Shown in pieces: positions 49,986 through 58,971 of a stretch of DNA of 64,000 bases. Position numbers and translations under genes: made by a program. The stretch covers positions 62,001 to 126,000 of the forward strand of contig JAAYYU010000244.1 of assembly GCA_012515235.1 (NCBI GenBank). Reading direction: 5' to 3'. This stretch comes from Candidatus Anammoximicrobium sp. (lineage in GTDB: Bacteria > Planctomycetota > Planctomycetia > Pirellulales > Pirellulaceae). Numbering within the stretch: position 1 is the first letter of the stretch; each line of letters opens with the position of its first letter. The notes beneath the pieces were generated by a model. The model saw nothing but the letters and a program-made list of their open reading frames with translations, had not been told where the DNA came from and did no database searches.

Positions 49986-51101
49986 ATGCTGATTACCGAA
50001 CATCGCTCCACCATCGAAGCCTGCCGCTTCTGTTTCATGTGCCGCCACGTCTGTACGGCCGGCGTGATCAGCGGCCGCGAGTCGGACATTCCGCGCGGCA
50101 AGGCTTTGATCCTGTTCAAAATCCTGAAGGGCTACGCCGAGTACACCCCGGACCTGGTCGACGCGCTGTACCGCTGCTGTATGTGCGGGTTGTGCGAGAC
50201 CTGGTGCAAGGCCGACTGCCATCCGCCGGCCGCCATCCTGGCGGCCCGCGCCGACCTTGTGGCCCAAGGCAAGGCCCCCGGCCCCGTGCAGCAGATCAAA
50301 GAGCGTCTGCTCCAGACCGGCAACCCTTTCGGACTGCCGGCCGAAGAGCGGTTCCAGACGCTGGGCCGCCAAGATCGGTTTCGCCCGCAGGCCGAAGTTG
50401 TTTACTACGTGGGATGCGACACGGCCTACCAGCAGCCGCAGATCGCTCAAGCGTTCTTGAAGATTCTGGCCGCAGCCGAGGCCGACGCGACGCTCCTGCG
50501 CAACGAACGCTCGACGGGCAAGCCGCTGTGGCTGCTCGGATATCAGGACGAAACGCGAGCCATGGCTGCACAACTGGCCGCGGAAATCCGTGCCGTTCGG
50601 CCCAAGATCCTAGTGACGACCTGCCCCAGTGCCTTTGACGCGTTCAAAACCGACTTTCCGGAGTTGGGAGCGGACCTCCGCGGCATCGAAGTGCTGCACG
50701 CCACGCAATATCTCGATCGCCTGCTCCAGCAGGGGTTTATCGTCCCGCGGCAGCAGTCCGCCGCTGTCGCCACCTTTCTGGACGGCGCGTACCTGGGGCG
50801 GACGCACGGCTTGGAGGAGGAGCCGCGGCGGATTCTCGGCCAGATTCCCGGCCTGGGCGTCCGCGAGATGGTTTGGTCGCGGAAACTGGCGTATTCCTGT
50901 GGCGAGCCCGGCGGCGTGTTCGCCCTGCTTCATCCGGAGTTGAGCCAGAGCATGGCCGCGCGGGTGCTGGACGAAGCCGCCGAGACCGGCGCGGATACGC
51001 TCGTCACCGCCTGCCCTGCAGCGCTCACCGCGTTGCAGGCGGCCGGACGTTCCTCTCCGGCGGTGCGCGACATCGTTGAAATCGTCGCGGATGCGTTGTA
51101 G
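49986..51101 (+). CDS. (Fe-S)-binding oxidoreductase subunit, GlcF/CCG-type
   Basis: 371 residues. Two 4Fe-4S motifs lie at the N-terminus, CRFCFMCRHVC (about residue 11-21) and CCMCGLCETWCKADC (about 67). The C-terminal part has CCG-like segments (TTCPSAFDAF; YSCGEPGGVFALLHPELSQS followed by ACPAALTAL) that bind a special cluster or heme-like site. It passes electrons from the FAD oxidase to the respiratory chain, as GlcF does for GlcD. An upstream in-frame ATG at 49950 lies inside a repeat, so the ATG at 49986 with GGAGAA upstream is chosen. It ends the sugar run. Confidence 0.9.
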   Translation: MLITEHRSTIEACRFCFMCRHVCTAGVISGRESDIPRGKALILFKILKGYAEYTPDLVDALYRCCMCGLCETWCKADCHPPAAILAARADLVAQGKAPGPVQQIKERLLQTGNPFGLPAEERFQTLGRQDRFRPQAEVVYYVGCDTAYQQPQIAQAFLKILAAAEADATLLRNERSTGKPLWLLGYQDETRAMAAQLAAEIRAVRPKILVTTCPSAFDAFKTDFPELGADLRGIEVLHATQYLDRLLQQGFIVPRQQSAAVATFLDGAYLGRTHGLEEEPRRILGQIPGLGVREMVWSRKLAYSCGEPGGVFALLHPELSQSMAARVLDEAAETGADTLVTACPAALTALQAAGRSSPAVRDIVEIVADAL

Positions 51102-51211
51102 TTGCTCGGTTCGATGCCCCTGCTTTTCGCGTGTCATTGGCTTGGGCACCAGAAATTCTTACAATCCAGGGCGGCCCAATCCGATTACTCGAACCCTGAG
51201 GAGCCTCCGCT

Positions 51212-52585
51212 ATGGCAATGCGCCTGGAAGTCATCGACTTTTTTGACGCCTCCAACCGCGAGATCGTGCACCGTGTCCCGCCGGAAGGCTCGACCGATAT
51301 CAAGTTCGGGGCGCAGCTGATCGTACAGGAGAACCAGGAAGCGGTGTTCTTCAAAGACGGCAAGGCGATGGACACCTTCGGTCCCGGCCGACACACGCTC
51401 ACGACCTTGAACGTCCCGCTGATCACGCGAATCCTGACGATTCCCTGGGAGAAATCGCCCTTCCAGGCCCAAGTCTACTTCGTGGGCAAGCAGACGTTCC
51501 TGGACCAGAAATGGGGCACGCGCCAGCCGATCACGGTCCGCGACAAAGACTTTGGCATCGTCCGGCTGCGGAGCTTTGGCAAGTACTCGCTGCGCGTCGT
51601 CGATTCGGCGCTGCTGATCAACACGCTGGTCGGCACGCAGGGCAAGTACACGACCGAGGAGATATCGTCGTACCTGCGAGACCTGATCGTGTCGCGGCTC
51701 ACGGATCTGTTGGGCACGATGCAGGTCGGCATGTTGGATCTGCCGGCCCGGTTCGACGAGATCGCCGCCGGCACGCGGGCCAAGCTGGGTGACGACTTTG
51801 GCAAGTACGGCTTGGAACTGGCCGACTTCTTCATCAACGCGATCACCCCGCCCGAGGAAGTCCAGAAGGCCATCGACGCGCGGAGCAGCATGGGGGCGAT
51901 CGGCGACCTGCAAGCCTTTACGATGTACCAGGCCGCCAACAGCATGGCCAAGATGGCCGAGCAAGGCGGCGGAGGCGCCGGCGGCAACGCGATGGGCATG
52001 GGCATGGGGGCCGGGTTCGGCATGATGATGCCGGGCATGATCCAACAGGCCATGGCGGCGGCCCAACGTCCGGCGGCCGGGGCGGCCGCGACCGCCCCGG
52101 CTACGACCCCGCTTGCCGCGGTTCCCGTCGCGGCGGCGGCCGGCGGCGGCATGGATTTCGGCGATCTGGCCCCGGCCACCATCGACCCTAAGTCGCTCGT
52201 CCGCTCCGTCGCCGCCGCCGCCGGCTGGCAGGTTCAAGAGACGAACGACGCATGGCAGATCGTGGTTCCCATCGGCACGCTCCGCAAGCAGACCATCCTC
52301 GTCGCCTTCGGGCGCAAGGACGACGAAGGCCACGATTTGATCTCCATGGCCTCGATCTGCGGCCCGGCGTCTGAGAAGAACGCGATGGCCCTGCTCCGCT
52401 ACAACACGAAAATGGTTCACGGGGCGTTCGCCGTGCAACCGACGCCGTCCGGCGAGATGATCGTGGTTCAAGCCAACCAGTTGGCCGATACCGCCGACCC
52501 GCTGACCGTCACCCGCGTGCTGACCGCCGTCGCCTGGCAAGCGGACAAGGCGGAAGAGAAGCTCGGCGGCGCCGACCGGTTCTAG
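51212..52585 (+). CDS. SPFH-domain (virion-core-like) protein with a C-terminal YbjN-like domain
   Basis: 457 residues, no membrane span. Residues 1-235 form the SPFH/band-7 domain of the YdjI-like group ([60 protein letters not shown]). Residues about 245-310 are a Gly/Met- and Ala/Pro-rich linker. Residues about 325-457 look like a YbjN or type III chaperone-like alpha-beta domain ([35 protein letters not shown]). In usual members the C-terminus is a zinc ribbon, so this combination is unusual. The function of such SPFH proteins is scaffold-like. The gene is preceded by CCTGAGGAGCC, giving a good ribosome binding site. Confidence 0.8.
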   Translation: MAMRLEVIDFFDASNREIVHRVPPEGSTDIKFGAQLIVQENQEAVFFKDGKAMDTFGPGRHTLTTLNVPLITRILTIPWEKSPFQAQVYFVGKQTFLDQKWGTRQPITVRDKDFGIVRLRSFGKYSLRVVDSALLINTLVGTQGKYTTEEISSYLRDLIVSRLTDLLGTMQVGMLDLPARFDEIAAGTRAKLGDDFGKYGLELADFFINAITPPEEVQKAIDARSSMGAIGDLQAFTMYQAANSMAKMAEQGGGGAGGNAMGMGMGAGFGMMMPGMIQQAMAAAQRPAAGAAATAPATTPLAAVPVAAAAGGGMDFGDLAPATIDPKSLVRSVAAAAGWQVQETNDAWQIVVPIGTLRKQTILVAFGRKDDEGHDLISMASICGPASEKNAMALLRYNTKMVHGAFAVQPTPSGEMIVVQANQLADTADPLTVTRVLTAVAWQADKAEEKLGGADRF

Positions 52586-52612
52586 CCGGCGCCAGCAGCG
52601 CGGCAACGCTGC

Positions 52613-54028
52613 TTACGCCGCTTTCGCGGTGGAACCGACGACCAGCCGGAATTTGCCGGTGCGGGCATCGACGGGCAACTCGTCCGTCAACTCGACGTCA
52701 TACCGGACGTTTTGCATGTGCTTCTGCGCCAGGATTTCCCGCCACCGCTGCCGGACGTCCCGCAGCAGGCGGTTCAGTTCGGCAGGTGTCAGGTTGCCGC
52801 GAGGCTTGACCCGGAAGACGAGACTGGTCAGACTTGTGCGGCGTACCTGGAAGCGGTCGATGCCGGGAACGTAGAACTCGACGAGCAGCAGCGGATGAAT
52901 GAAGTCCTGCACGCCGCGCTCGTTGACGAGGTCCAGATTGTCCTCCCGGCGTCCCGCCAGCCTTTCGATCCGCCGGAATCCGCGATACTGCCGAGGCTCT
53001 TCCTGCGGCGCAAGGATGACGCTGTCGGAAAGGGCATAGCGAATCAGCGGCATCAGATGATGGCGCAGACTGGTGACCAACAACCGGTCCTGCTCGACTT
53101 CGATGCACAGGTCGTCCTCCAGCAGCAACAGTCCTTTCCTGCGCGGCTCGGACAACCCCAAGACCATGGTCTCGGTCGTGGCGTACACGTCGGACACGGG
53201 GGCCCTGAAAACACGCTCCGCCCGCTCCCGGTCATGAGCCAACAGCGGATCGCCGCCGCAGAGGATGTGCCGCGGTCGGATCCGCAAATTGTTCCGCTCC
53301 TGCTCGATGGCCAGCATTCCAAGGATCGAGCCGTAGCAGGACAGATTGTGGGGCCGGTATTCGTTCAAGCCGTCGATGATCTCTTGCCACGGCCGATTGA
53401 TGTCGAACAGATGCGTCCGATGGAAGTGGCGGATGGTCAGCCAATGCGCCGTGCTGACCAGCGAGACCGAGGCAAAATGCCCGTTGGTCGCGCCGACAAA
53501 GGCGGTGCGGCGAGGCAACGGCCCCAGAAAGGGCAGGACGCGGAAGAGGCTGATCCAGCCCTGCGTCCATTCGCGCAGCGTGTACGCGCAAAGCGTCAGT
53601 TGGCCGGACGTGCCCGAACTGTGGACGACCACGTAGCGACCATCCAGCAAGTCGCGCGGGTCCCGCGACGTCGCCAGAAATCGCTCGATGCGTTCACGCG
53701 TCAGATTGGGCTCGGTGACAATCTCGTCAAAGTGCTCGATCAGATCGGATTTCGTCAAGATCGGGAAATCCTCGGGTCGCGCCCGCTCCGGAACGATGCC
53801 CCGCTCCCGAATGATGCGCGCGTAGTACGGCGAGCGGCGCGCTACGTAGGCCACCAACTGGGCGAATCGCTGCCGATTGCGGCACAGAAGCGACTGGCGC
53901 GCCAGTCGCTGGTTGCGGATCAGTCTCAGCTTCCAAAAGGGCAAACACGCATCGAGCCACATCCCTGTAACTCCGAATTCGTCCTGGAGCCGCTTCTGTC
54001 GCCAAACCCGCCACCGGCGACGGAGCAT
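52613..54028 (-). CDS. PaaK-like adenylate-forming enzyme (phenylacetate-CoA ligase family)
   Basis: 471 residues. Nucleotide-binding motif VVVHSSGTSGQLTLCAYTLR, then LSCYGSILGMLAIEQERNNL, CGGDPLLAHDRERAER and SDVYATTETMVLG, as in the PaaK/CapK family. The C-terminal small domain is ELPVDARTGKFRLVVGS. N-terminal sequence is very basic (MLRRRWRVWRQKRLQDE). CapK-type members are often found in polysaccharide or natural product clusters, so the acid substrate is not known. Alternative starts upstream (up to 54199) cross a terminator hairpin and are rejected. The gene reads toward the SPFH gene, 27 bp apart (convergent). Confidence 0.85.
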   Translation of the reverse strand: MLRRRWRVWRQKRLQDEFGVTGMWLDACLPFWKLRLIRNQRLARQSLLCRNRQRFAQLVAYVARRSPYYARIIRERGIVPERARPEDFPILTKSDLIEHFDEIVTEPNLTRERIERFLATSRDPRDLLDGRYVVVHSSGTSGQLTLCAYTLREWTQGWISLFRVLPFLGPLPRRTAFVGATNGHFASVSLVSTAHWLTIRHFHRTHLFDINRPWQEIIDGLNEYRPHNLSCYGSILGMLAIEQERNNLRIRPRHILCGGDPLLAHDRERAERVFRAPVSDVYATTETMVLGLSEPRRKGLLLLEDDLCIEVEQDRLLVTSLRHHLMPLIRYALSDSVILAPQEEPRQYRGFRRIERLAGRREDNLDLVNERGVQDFIHPLLLVEFYVPGIDRFQVRRTSLTSLVFRVKPRGNLTPAELNRLLRDVRQRWREILAQKHMQNVRYDVELTDELPVDARTGKFRLVVGSTAKAA

Positions 54029-54097
54029 CGTCAAGTTCACGCAAGTCAGGCTGGCCGCATCCGTACACTTTTCGGAGTTTCGCAGCACGTGGCAACA

Positions 54098-54134
54098 CAA
54101 AAAAAGAACCCTTGAATCGCAATTCAAGGGTTCT
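54098..54134 (-). terminator. Rho-independent terminator for the Cys-repeat protein gene
   Basis: On the minus strand AGAACCCTTGAATT pairs perfectly with AATTCAAGGGTTCT (CGC loop) and is followed by a run of seven T. It lies about 75 bp after the stop of the Cys-repeat protein gene and before the PaaK-like gene, so the latter needs its own promoter. Confidence 0.85.
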
Positions 54135-54208
54135 GGACTGCTGTCTTCAATTTCGCTTGGCCGTCCGCCCGCAGAGAACCTGACGTCCAGGCCGATCAAG
54201 CGCCGTGA

Positions 54209-54601
54209 TTACTTCTGGTGGCAACCTGATTTCTGGTGCGGACCATCCTTCTGGCACGGTCCTGCCTTTTGGCAAGCGCCCTTGTCACAGACGATCTCGC
54301 CACAGCCCTTCTGGACTGCACCAAGGCGGCCAAGAAGTCCACACCTCTGCGCCGGGCCGCACTTCTGCGCCGGGCCGCACTTCTGAACGGGATCGCACTT
54401 CTGGACGGGATCGCACTTCTGGGCCGGACCGGACTTCTGGGCCGGACCGCACTTCTGTTCAACGCCGCACTTCTGCTCCGCCCCATCTTTTTGGATGGCG
54501 TCACCGCCGAAGGCACGGAAGCGTTCCAAGGCGTGAGCGTTCGCAACCAGTGTTGTCAACCCTACGCTCATCACGACCGCCAGCACGACACGATACTTCA
54601 T
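54209..54601 (-). CDS. Small secreted cysteine-repeat protein
   Basis: 130 residues. Signal peptide MKYRVVLAVVMSVGLTTLVA. The mature part is a tandem array of six-residue units, consensus QKCGPA with variants QKCDPV and QKSGPA, encoded by a degenerate 18-bp tandem repeat at about 54330-54490. The C-terminal third has variant units such as CQKAGPCQKDGPHQK. Twelve cysteines and many Lys, Gln and His residues suggest metal binding or disulfide-linked packing in the envelope. I recognise no family. It has a good ribosome binding site (CAGGAGCAG) and a strong terminator, so it is a monocistronic and probably well expressed gene. It lies divergent to tpiA. Confidence 0.8.
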   Translation of the reverse strand: MKYRVVLAVVMSVGLTTLVANAHALERFRAFGGDAIQKDGAEQKCGVEQKCGPAQKSGPAQKCDPVQKCDPVQKCGPAQKCGPAQRCGLLGRLGAVQKGCGEIVCDKGACQKAGPCQKDGPHQKSGCHQK

Positions 54602-55023
54602 CTCTACTGCTCCTGAACAAGACTAGTAACAGACCTGAATACACGCTTGGCGAGGTTCGATCGCTCATTCGCCCATCGACAGCGTCAGCAAGCGTGAGTG
54701 CTCGATGGGCTGTCATCCGACGGCGTGCCAATCGCCACTGGTCTTCCTAGGTCCCCTATCGTCTTCGTAGGCAACAAAGGTCGTTGTTTTCGGAGTTTTG
54801 TCTGGTGGATCGCCGTCTGGACGTGCGCTTCTGCGGGTGAAGGTCGCTTTGCGCTTTAGGCAACTTTGGATTTCCCCTCGACGAGTCGTAGGCGGGTATG
54901 GTACTTTACTGGGTTCGTAGTCGGACAGACGAGGCACAGTCTGCCAGTTTTGCAGGAAACGTCCTTGGCGTGGTTAAGCACAAGAATCAGATCAAAACGT
55001 CTATTTAGTAAGGAAGATTAGCT
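54602..55023. other. Divergent spacer between the Cys-repeat gene and tpiA
   Basis: 422 bp. A 9-bp inverted repeat, GCCCATCGA (54671-54679) and TCGATGGGC (54702-54710), stands near the Cys-repeat gene start and might be an operator. The rest, including the tpiA leader, shows no clear promoter or gene. Confidence 0.55.
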
Positions 55024-55779
55024 GTGAGACGTCCGTTCATTGCTGGGAACTGGAAGATGAACCTGGATTGTGCCGGCGCTGTGGCGTTGGTGCATGACTT
55101 GGTCGAACGCGTCGGCAAGGTCAGCGCGGTTGAGATCGCGGTCTGCCCGCCCAATGTCTATTTGGATGCCGTCGCGAGCGTGGTGAAGGGCACGGTCGTT
55201 GGACTTGGCGCGCAGAACATGTATCACGAGAAGGTTGGCGCCTTCACGGGCGAAACGAGCGCCGACATGCTGGTCGACGTGGGGTGCCAGTACGTGATTT
55301 TGGGGCACAGCGAGCGGCGGCGGATTCTGGGAGAGGCCAACGAGGCGGTGTGCCGCAAGGTCCACGCCGCAGTGGCGGCCGGCCTGATCCCGATTGTCTG
55401 CGTTGGCGAGACCTTGCAGGAACGGGAAGCGGGCAAGACGTTTGACATCGTCCGGGAGCAGGTCTACGGCTCGCTGGCCGGTCTGAAGACGGAGCAGGCG
55501 AAGACTCTGGTGATTGCGTACGAGCCCGTTTGGGCGATTGGGACTGGCGTGAACGCGACGCCGGAGCAGGCCGAAGAAGTCCACGCCGACCTGCGAAATG
55601 CCTTGGAGGCCCGCTTGGGAGCGGTGTTGGCGGCCGAATTGCGGATCCAGTACGGCGGTAGCGTGAAGCCGAGCAATGCCAAAGAACTGCTGGCCAAGGA
55701 GAATATCGACGGAGCGTTAGTGGGCGGCGCGTCGCTGAAGGCGAACGATTTCGTGCCGATCATCCAGGCGGCGGTTTGA
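55024..55779 (+). CDS. tpiA: Triosephosphate isomerase
   Basis: 251 residues with a GTG start; AAGGA is 10 nt upstream. FIAGNWKMNLDCAGAVALVH contains the catalytic Asn and Lys; YVILGHSERR holds the catalytic His; VIAYEPVWAIGTGVNATPEQ holds the catalytic Glu and loop 6; and YGGSVKPSNAKELL and DGALVGGASLKANDFV are the phosphate-binding segments. It interconverts dihydroxyacetone phosphate and glyceraldehyde-3-phosphate in the cytoplasm. secG follows 126 bp downstream. Confidence 0.97.
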   Translation: MRRPFIAGNWKMNLDCAGAVALVHDLVERVGKVSAVEIAVCPPNVYLDAVASVVKGTVVGLGAQNMYHEKVGAFTGETSADMLVDVGCQYVILGHSERRRILGEANEAVCRKVHAAVAAGLIPIVCVGETLQEREAGKTFDIVREQVYGSLAGLKTEQAKTLVIAYEPVWAIGTGVNATPEQAEEVHADLRNALEARLGAVLAAELRIQYGGSVKPSNAKELLAKENIDGALVGGASLKANDFVPIIQAAV

Positions 55780-55905
55780 GCCGAGCCGGAAGAAGTCCCG
55801 GGGCAGCTCGTCCGTTTCCGAGCAGCCCGGCTTCTGGGGCCAACTTCGCCATGGCGCCCGACGCGGTAATGTGTGTGTGAAATCTGCAAGGGAGTTACCT
55901 GTTCC

Positions 55906-56427
55906 ATGACGTCTGTACTGTTTGCCGCAGGCACGTTTTTGCACTACGTGTTCGGAATTCTGATTTTTGCCGTCTCGGTGTTCCTGATTCTGCTGGTCTT
56001 GGTCCAGCGGGGACGAGGCGGAGGCCTGACCGGCGCTTTGGGCGGCATGGGCGGCCAGAGTGCCTTTGGCACCAAGGCGGGCGACACGTTCACGCGCGTG
56101 ACCATGGTGACCGCTGCGGTCTGGATCGGACTGTGCATGTTGTCGATCTGGTTCCTGGGGTCGCAAGACCAGTGGGGAGAGTCGAGCCGGGCGCGACCGG
56201 GCGGCGGAACTTCGGCGACCACGCCCCTGCCGGAAAGAGAGGACACCTCCGCCGCCCCCGCGCCGGCTGCGGCCGATGCGTCGAGCAGCACGGAGGCGTC
56301 GCCGAACGACTCGGGCGGCACGGGGGCCGGTGCGGGCGAAGCCAAGGCCGCGTCCGGCGGCGGTTCGGCAGCGCCGGCAGACGCCGCGCCGCCGGTGGAG
56401 GCTCCGCAGGCGAAACAAAAGCAGTAG
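55906..56427 (+). CDS. secG: Preprotein translocase subunit SecG with a long Ala/Pro/Ser tail
   Basis: 173 residues. Two hydrophobic spans (FGILIFAVSVFLILLVLVQR and MVTAAVWIGLCMLSIWFLG) flank the conserved cytoplasmic loop RGRGGGLTGALGGMGGQSAF, followed by GTKAGDTFTRVT. SecG aids SecYE-driven protein export. After residue 90 comes a low-complexity tail rich in Ala, Pro, Ser and Glu, ending AKQKQ; SecG is usually about 75-110 residues, so this one is extended. The ATG at 55906 has GGGAG 12 nt upstream. Confidence 0.92.
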   Translation: MTSVLFAAGTFLHYVFGILIFAVSVFLILLVLVQRGRGGGLTGALGGMGGQSAFGTKAGDTFTRVTMVTAAVWIGLCMLSIWFLGSQDQWGESSRARPGGGTSATTPLPEREDTSAAPAPAAADASSSTEASPNDSGGTGAGAGEAKAASGGGSAAPADAAPPVEAPQAKQKQ

Positions 56428-56564
56428 TCCACGGCGGTCGCCTCGCGTTGCGGTTTGGCTCTGCGAGCCGCGGCACTGGCCGTGGGATTCAGGCCAGGAT
56501 TGTACGGCGGGTGGGGGAATCGCGCTGCGAAATGGGGCCGTTCGTTTTTCCGTTTGCGGTGGAT

Positions 56565-57458
56565 ATGGCAGTCTCGTTGCTGAGCATGACCGGTCACGGC
56601 GAGGCCCAGCGCCAACAGGATGGCGTCCGGGTAGCGGTCGAGTTGCGCACGGTGAACAACCGGTTTCTGAAGGTCTCCCTGCGGGTTTCCGAAGGCTACG
56701 GCGGTTTGGAGCCCCAGATTGAAGCCCTCGTCCGGAATCGGTTGCATCGTGGCACAGTGACGGTGAGTGTCCGCGTGGACCGCGAGTCGTCGCCGGATGA
56801 CTTTCAGCTGAACGAGGTTGTTCTGGCCAGTTACTATCGCCAGTTGCGGGAAGTGGGCCAGCGCGCCGGTTGGGCGGGCGACGTGCGGATCGACTCGGTC
56901 CTGACGCTGCCGGGCGTGGTCGCCGAGAATGCCCAGCATCGTCTGGACGCTGAAACCGTCTGGCCGTTGGTCGAAACAACGTTGACCGAAGCCCTGCAGA
57001 GCTTATCGCGGATGCGAGCCGACGAGGGCGCGGCGATGGGCCGGGATTTGCACGCCAACTGCGAGGCCATCGTCGCCGACTTGGAGCAGATCGAGCAACG
57101 GGCGCCGCTGGTGGTCGAGGCCTATCGGAAGCGGTTGCTGGAGCGGCTGAACAAGCTGCTGGAGGAATTCGGCTTGGAGATCCAGCCGGCGGACGTCGTG
57201 CGGGAAGTCGGGCTGTTTACGGATCGCAGCGACATCTCGGAAGAAATCGTGCGGTTGCGCAGCCACTTGCAGCAATTCGAGTCCATCGCCCGGACCGAGC
57301 AGGCCAGCGGGAGGAAACTCGAATTCGTCATCCAAGAGATGCAGCGGGAAACCAACACCATCGGCTCCAAGGCCAACGACGCGGAGATTGCCCGCCATGT
57401 CGTCGAGATCAAGACGGCCATCGAGCGTATACGGGAAATGATTCAGAACATCGAATGA
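56565..57458 (+). CDS. YicC/YloC-family endoribonuclease
   Basis: 297 residues, the usual YicC length. The N-terminal MAVSLLSMTGHGEAQRQQDG and VELRTVNNRFLKVSLRVSEG are diagnostic, with EPQIEALVRNRLHRGTVTVS. The C-terminal DUF1732 part reads ADVVREVGLFTDRSDISEEI, HLQQFESIARTEQASGRKLE and FVIQEMQRETNTIGSKANDA. YicC-type proteins are RNA-cleaving enzymes acting on small RNAs. The gene overlaps gmk by 4 bp and precedes rpoZ, a widely conserved order. An in-frame ATG at 56532 exists; the 56565 start fits the family. Confidence 0.93.
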   Translation: MAVSLLSMTGHGEAQRQQDGVRVAVELRTVNNRFLKVSLRVSEGYGGLEPQIEALVRNRLHRGTVTVSVRVDRESSPDDFQLNEVVLASYYRQLREVGQRAGWAGDVRIDSVLTLPGVVAENAQHRLDAETVWPLVETTLTEALQSLSRMRADEGAAMGRDLHANCEAIVADLEQIEQRAPLVVEAYRKRLLERLNKLLEEFGLEIQPADVVREVGLFTDRSDISEEIVRLRSHLQQFESIARTEQASGRKLEFVIQEMQRETNTIGSKANDAEIARHVVEIKTAIERIREMIQNIE

Positions 57459-58066
57459 GCGGTTCATCCCGGTGCGAAGTGGTGATTATTTCCGGCCCCT
57501 CCGGGGCAGGCAAATCGACCGTGGTGCGGCGGTTGCTGGAGACTTGTCCGCTGCCGCTGCAGTTGAGCGTCTCGGCCACGACGCGTTCGCCGCGGCTGGG
57601 CGAGCGAGACGGCGTAGACTACCACTTCGTGTCGCACGAGGAATTCTGCCGCCGCCGAGCGGCGGGCGAGTTCCTGGAGTGGAAAGAAGTCTTCGGACGC
57701 GGCCATTTGTACGGAACCCTGCGGAGCGAGACGACGGCTGGTCTTGCCGCTGGAAAATGGGTAATCTTAGAAATTGACGTGGAAGGTGCTTTGGCGGTTC
57801 TGGAGCAGCATCCAGAGGCGATTACCATTTTCGTCGATCCCGGTTCGCTGGGGGAGCTCGAGCGCCGTTTGCGCGGCCGCGGGACGGAGTCCGAAGAGTC
57901 AATTCAGCGCCGACTGGCCGTCGCCCGCCGCGAGATGGCCCGCAAAGACCGCTATCGGTACGAAGTCATTAACGATGCCGTGGACCGGGCGGTCCGCGAA
58001 ATCTGCGATATTCTTTTGTCACACGCCGGAGAGCCTGACGCGACCGTGCGCCCGCAACCATCGTAG
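57455..58066 (+). CDS. gmk: Guanylate kinase
   Basis: 203 residues, standard length. Walker A is IISGPSGAGKSTVVRRLL; the GMP-binding segments are VSATTRSPRLGERDGVDYHF and FLEWKEVFGRGHLYGTLRSE; WVILEIDVEGALAV is the Walker B-like part and RRLAVARREMARKDRYRYEV the lid. It phosphorylates GMP to GDP with ATP. The start codon overlaps the stop of yicC (ATGA). rpoZ follows 66 bp downstream. Confidence 0.97.
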   Translation: MSGSSRCEVVIISGPSGAGKSTVVRRLLETCPLPLQLSVSATTRSPRLGERDGVDYHFVSHEEFCRRRAAGEFLEWKEVFGRGHLYGTLRSETTAGLAAGKWVILEIDVEGALAVLEQHPEAITIFVDPGSLGELERRLRGRGTESEESIQRRLAVARREMARKDRYRYEVINDAVDRAVREICDILLSHAGEPDATVRPQPS

Positions 58067-58132
58067 GTTGGGACTACCTCCCGATCCGGTCGGGACCAAG
58101 TTCCAACCTGCTGTCAAGAAAGAGGTAAATGC

Positions 58133-58396
58133 ATGCTTGACGAACTGAAGGAAGAAGCGATTGTCAACAAAGTGGGCGGTCGGTTCAAACTGTCTACGTT
58201 GATTCAGAAGCGGCTGGTGCAGTTGAATCAGGGCAGCCGGCCGCTGGTCAACATGAAGACAGCCGACCGCATGAAGATCGTGCTCCAGGAGATCGCCCAG
58301 GACAAGATCTACCTGGATAGCTCGAATCAAGTCCGAATCACCGGCGAGATGCCGGGGATGCGCGAGGAACCGGAACTCAACTTGGGCGACCTATGA
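58133..58396 (+). CDS. rpoZ: RNA polymerase omega subunit
   Basis: 87 residues. The conserved core is present: [28 protein letters not shown], and [19 protein letters not shown]. Omega is a small subunit that helps the beta-prime subunit fold and binds in the RNA polymerase core. Position between gmk and the coenzyme A genes is conserved in many bacteria. The stop codon overlaps the coaC start (ATGA). An AAAGAGG ribosome binding site lies upstream of the ATG at 58133. Confidence 0.95.
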   Translation: MLDELKEEAIVNKVGGRFKLSTLIQKRLVQLNQGSRPLVNMKTADRMKIVLQEIAQDKIYLDSSNQVRITGEMPGMREEPELNLGDL

Positions 58397-58938
58397 ATGG
58401 CCGCGAATTGATTATCGGCGTGACGGGCGGTATCGCCGCCTACAAGACGGCCGCTTTGGTCAGCCGCCTGGTGCAGGCCGGCGCCGGGGTGAGCGTGGTC
58501 ATGACGGAAGCCGCCACGCGGTTCGTCGGCCCGACGACCTTTCAGGCTCTGACGGGCAGACCCGTGGGGACCAGCGTCTTCGACCAGCCGGGATTGCCGC
58601 TGGGCGCGCACATCCAGTTGGCCGAAAAGGCCGATCTGCTGTGCGTCGCTCCGGCGACGGCCAACTTTCTGGCCAAAGCCGCCCACGGGATCGCCGACGA
58701 TTTGCTGAGCACCTTGTACCTGTCATTCGCCGGCCCGGTCTTCGTCGCTCCGGCGATGAACACCGCGATGTGGAATAAGCCGAGCGTGCAACGGAACGTC
58801 CAGCAGTTGCGGGCCGATGGCGTCCACCTTCTGGACCCGACCGATGGCTGGCTCAGCTGCCGCGCCCGCGGAGCGGGCCGAATGGTCGATCCGGAAGTGA
58901 TTTTTGAGGCCGTCCGCGGAGAGTTGGGCAACGGATAG
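58393..58938 (+). CDS. coaC: Phosphopantothenoylcysteine decarboxylase
   Basis: 181 residues, a flavoprotein of the HFCD family. [20 protein letters not shown] is the FMN-binding start, [19 protein letters not shown] holds the conserved PAMNxxMW motif with the catalytic Asn, and [17 protein letters not shown] holds the catalytic Cys region. It turns phosphopantothenoylcysteine into phosphopantetheine. In most bacteria it is fused to CoaB, but here the ligase is a separate gene 33 bp downstream. The start codon overlaps the rpoZ stop. Confidence 0.93.
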   Translation: MNGRELIIGVTGGIAAYKTAALVSRLVQAGAGVSVVMTEAATRFVGPTTFQALTGRPVGTSVFDQPGLPLGAHIQLAEKADLLCVAPATANFLAKAAHGIADDLLSTLYLSFAGPVFVAPAMNTAMWNKPSVQRNVQQLRADGVHLLDPTDGWLSCRARGAGRMVDPEVIFEAVRGELGNG

Positions 58939-58971
58939 AACACTCCTGCCAAGGGAGCCAGACTCACACCC

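Noticed and set aside
54205-54750. Plus-strand frame opposite the Cys-repeat gene
   Set aside because: The minus strand has a signal peptide, ribosome binding site and terminator; the plus frame has none of these.
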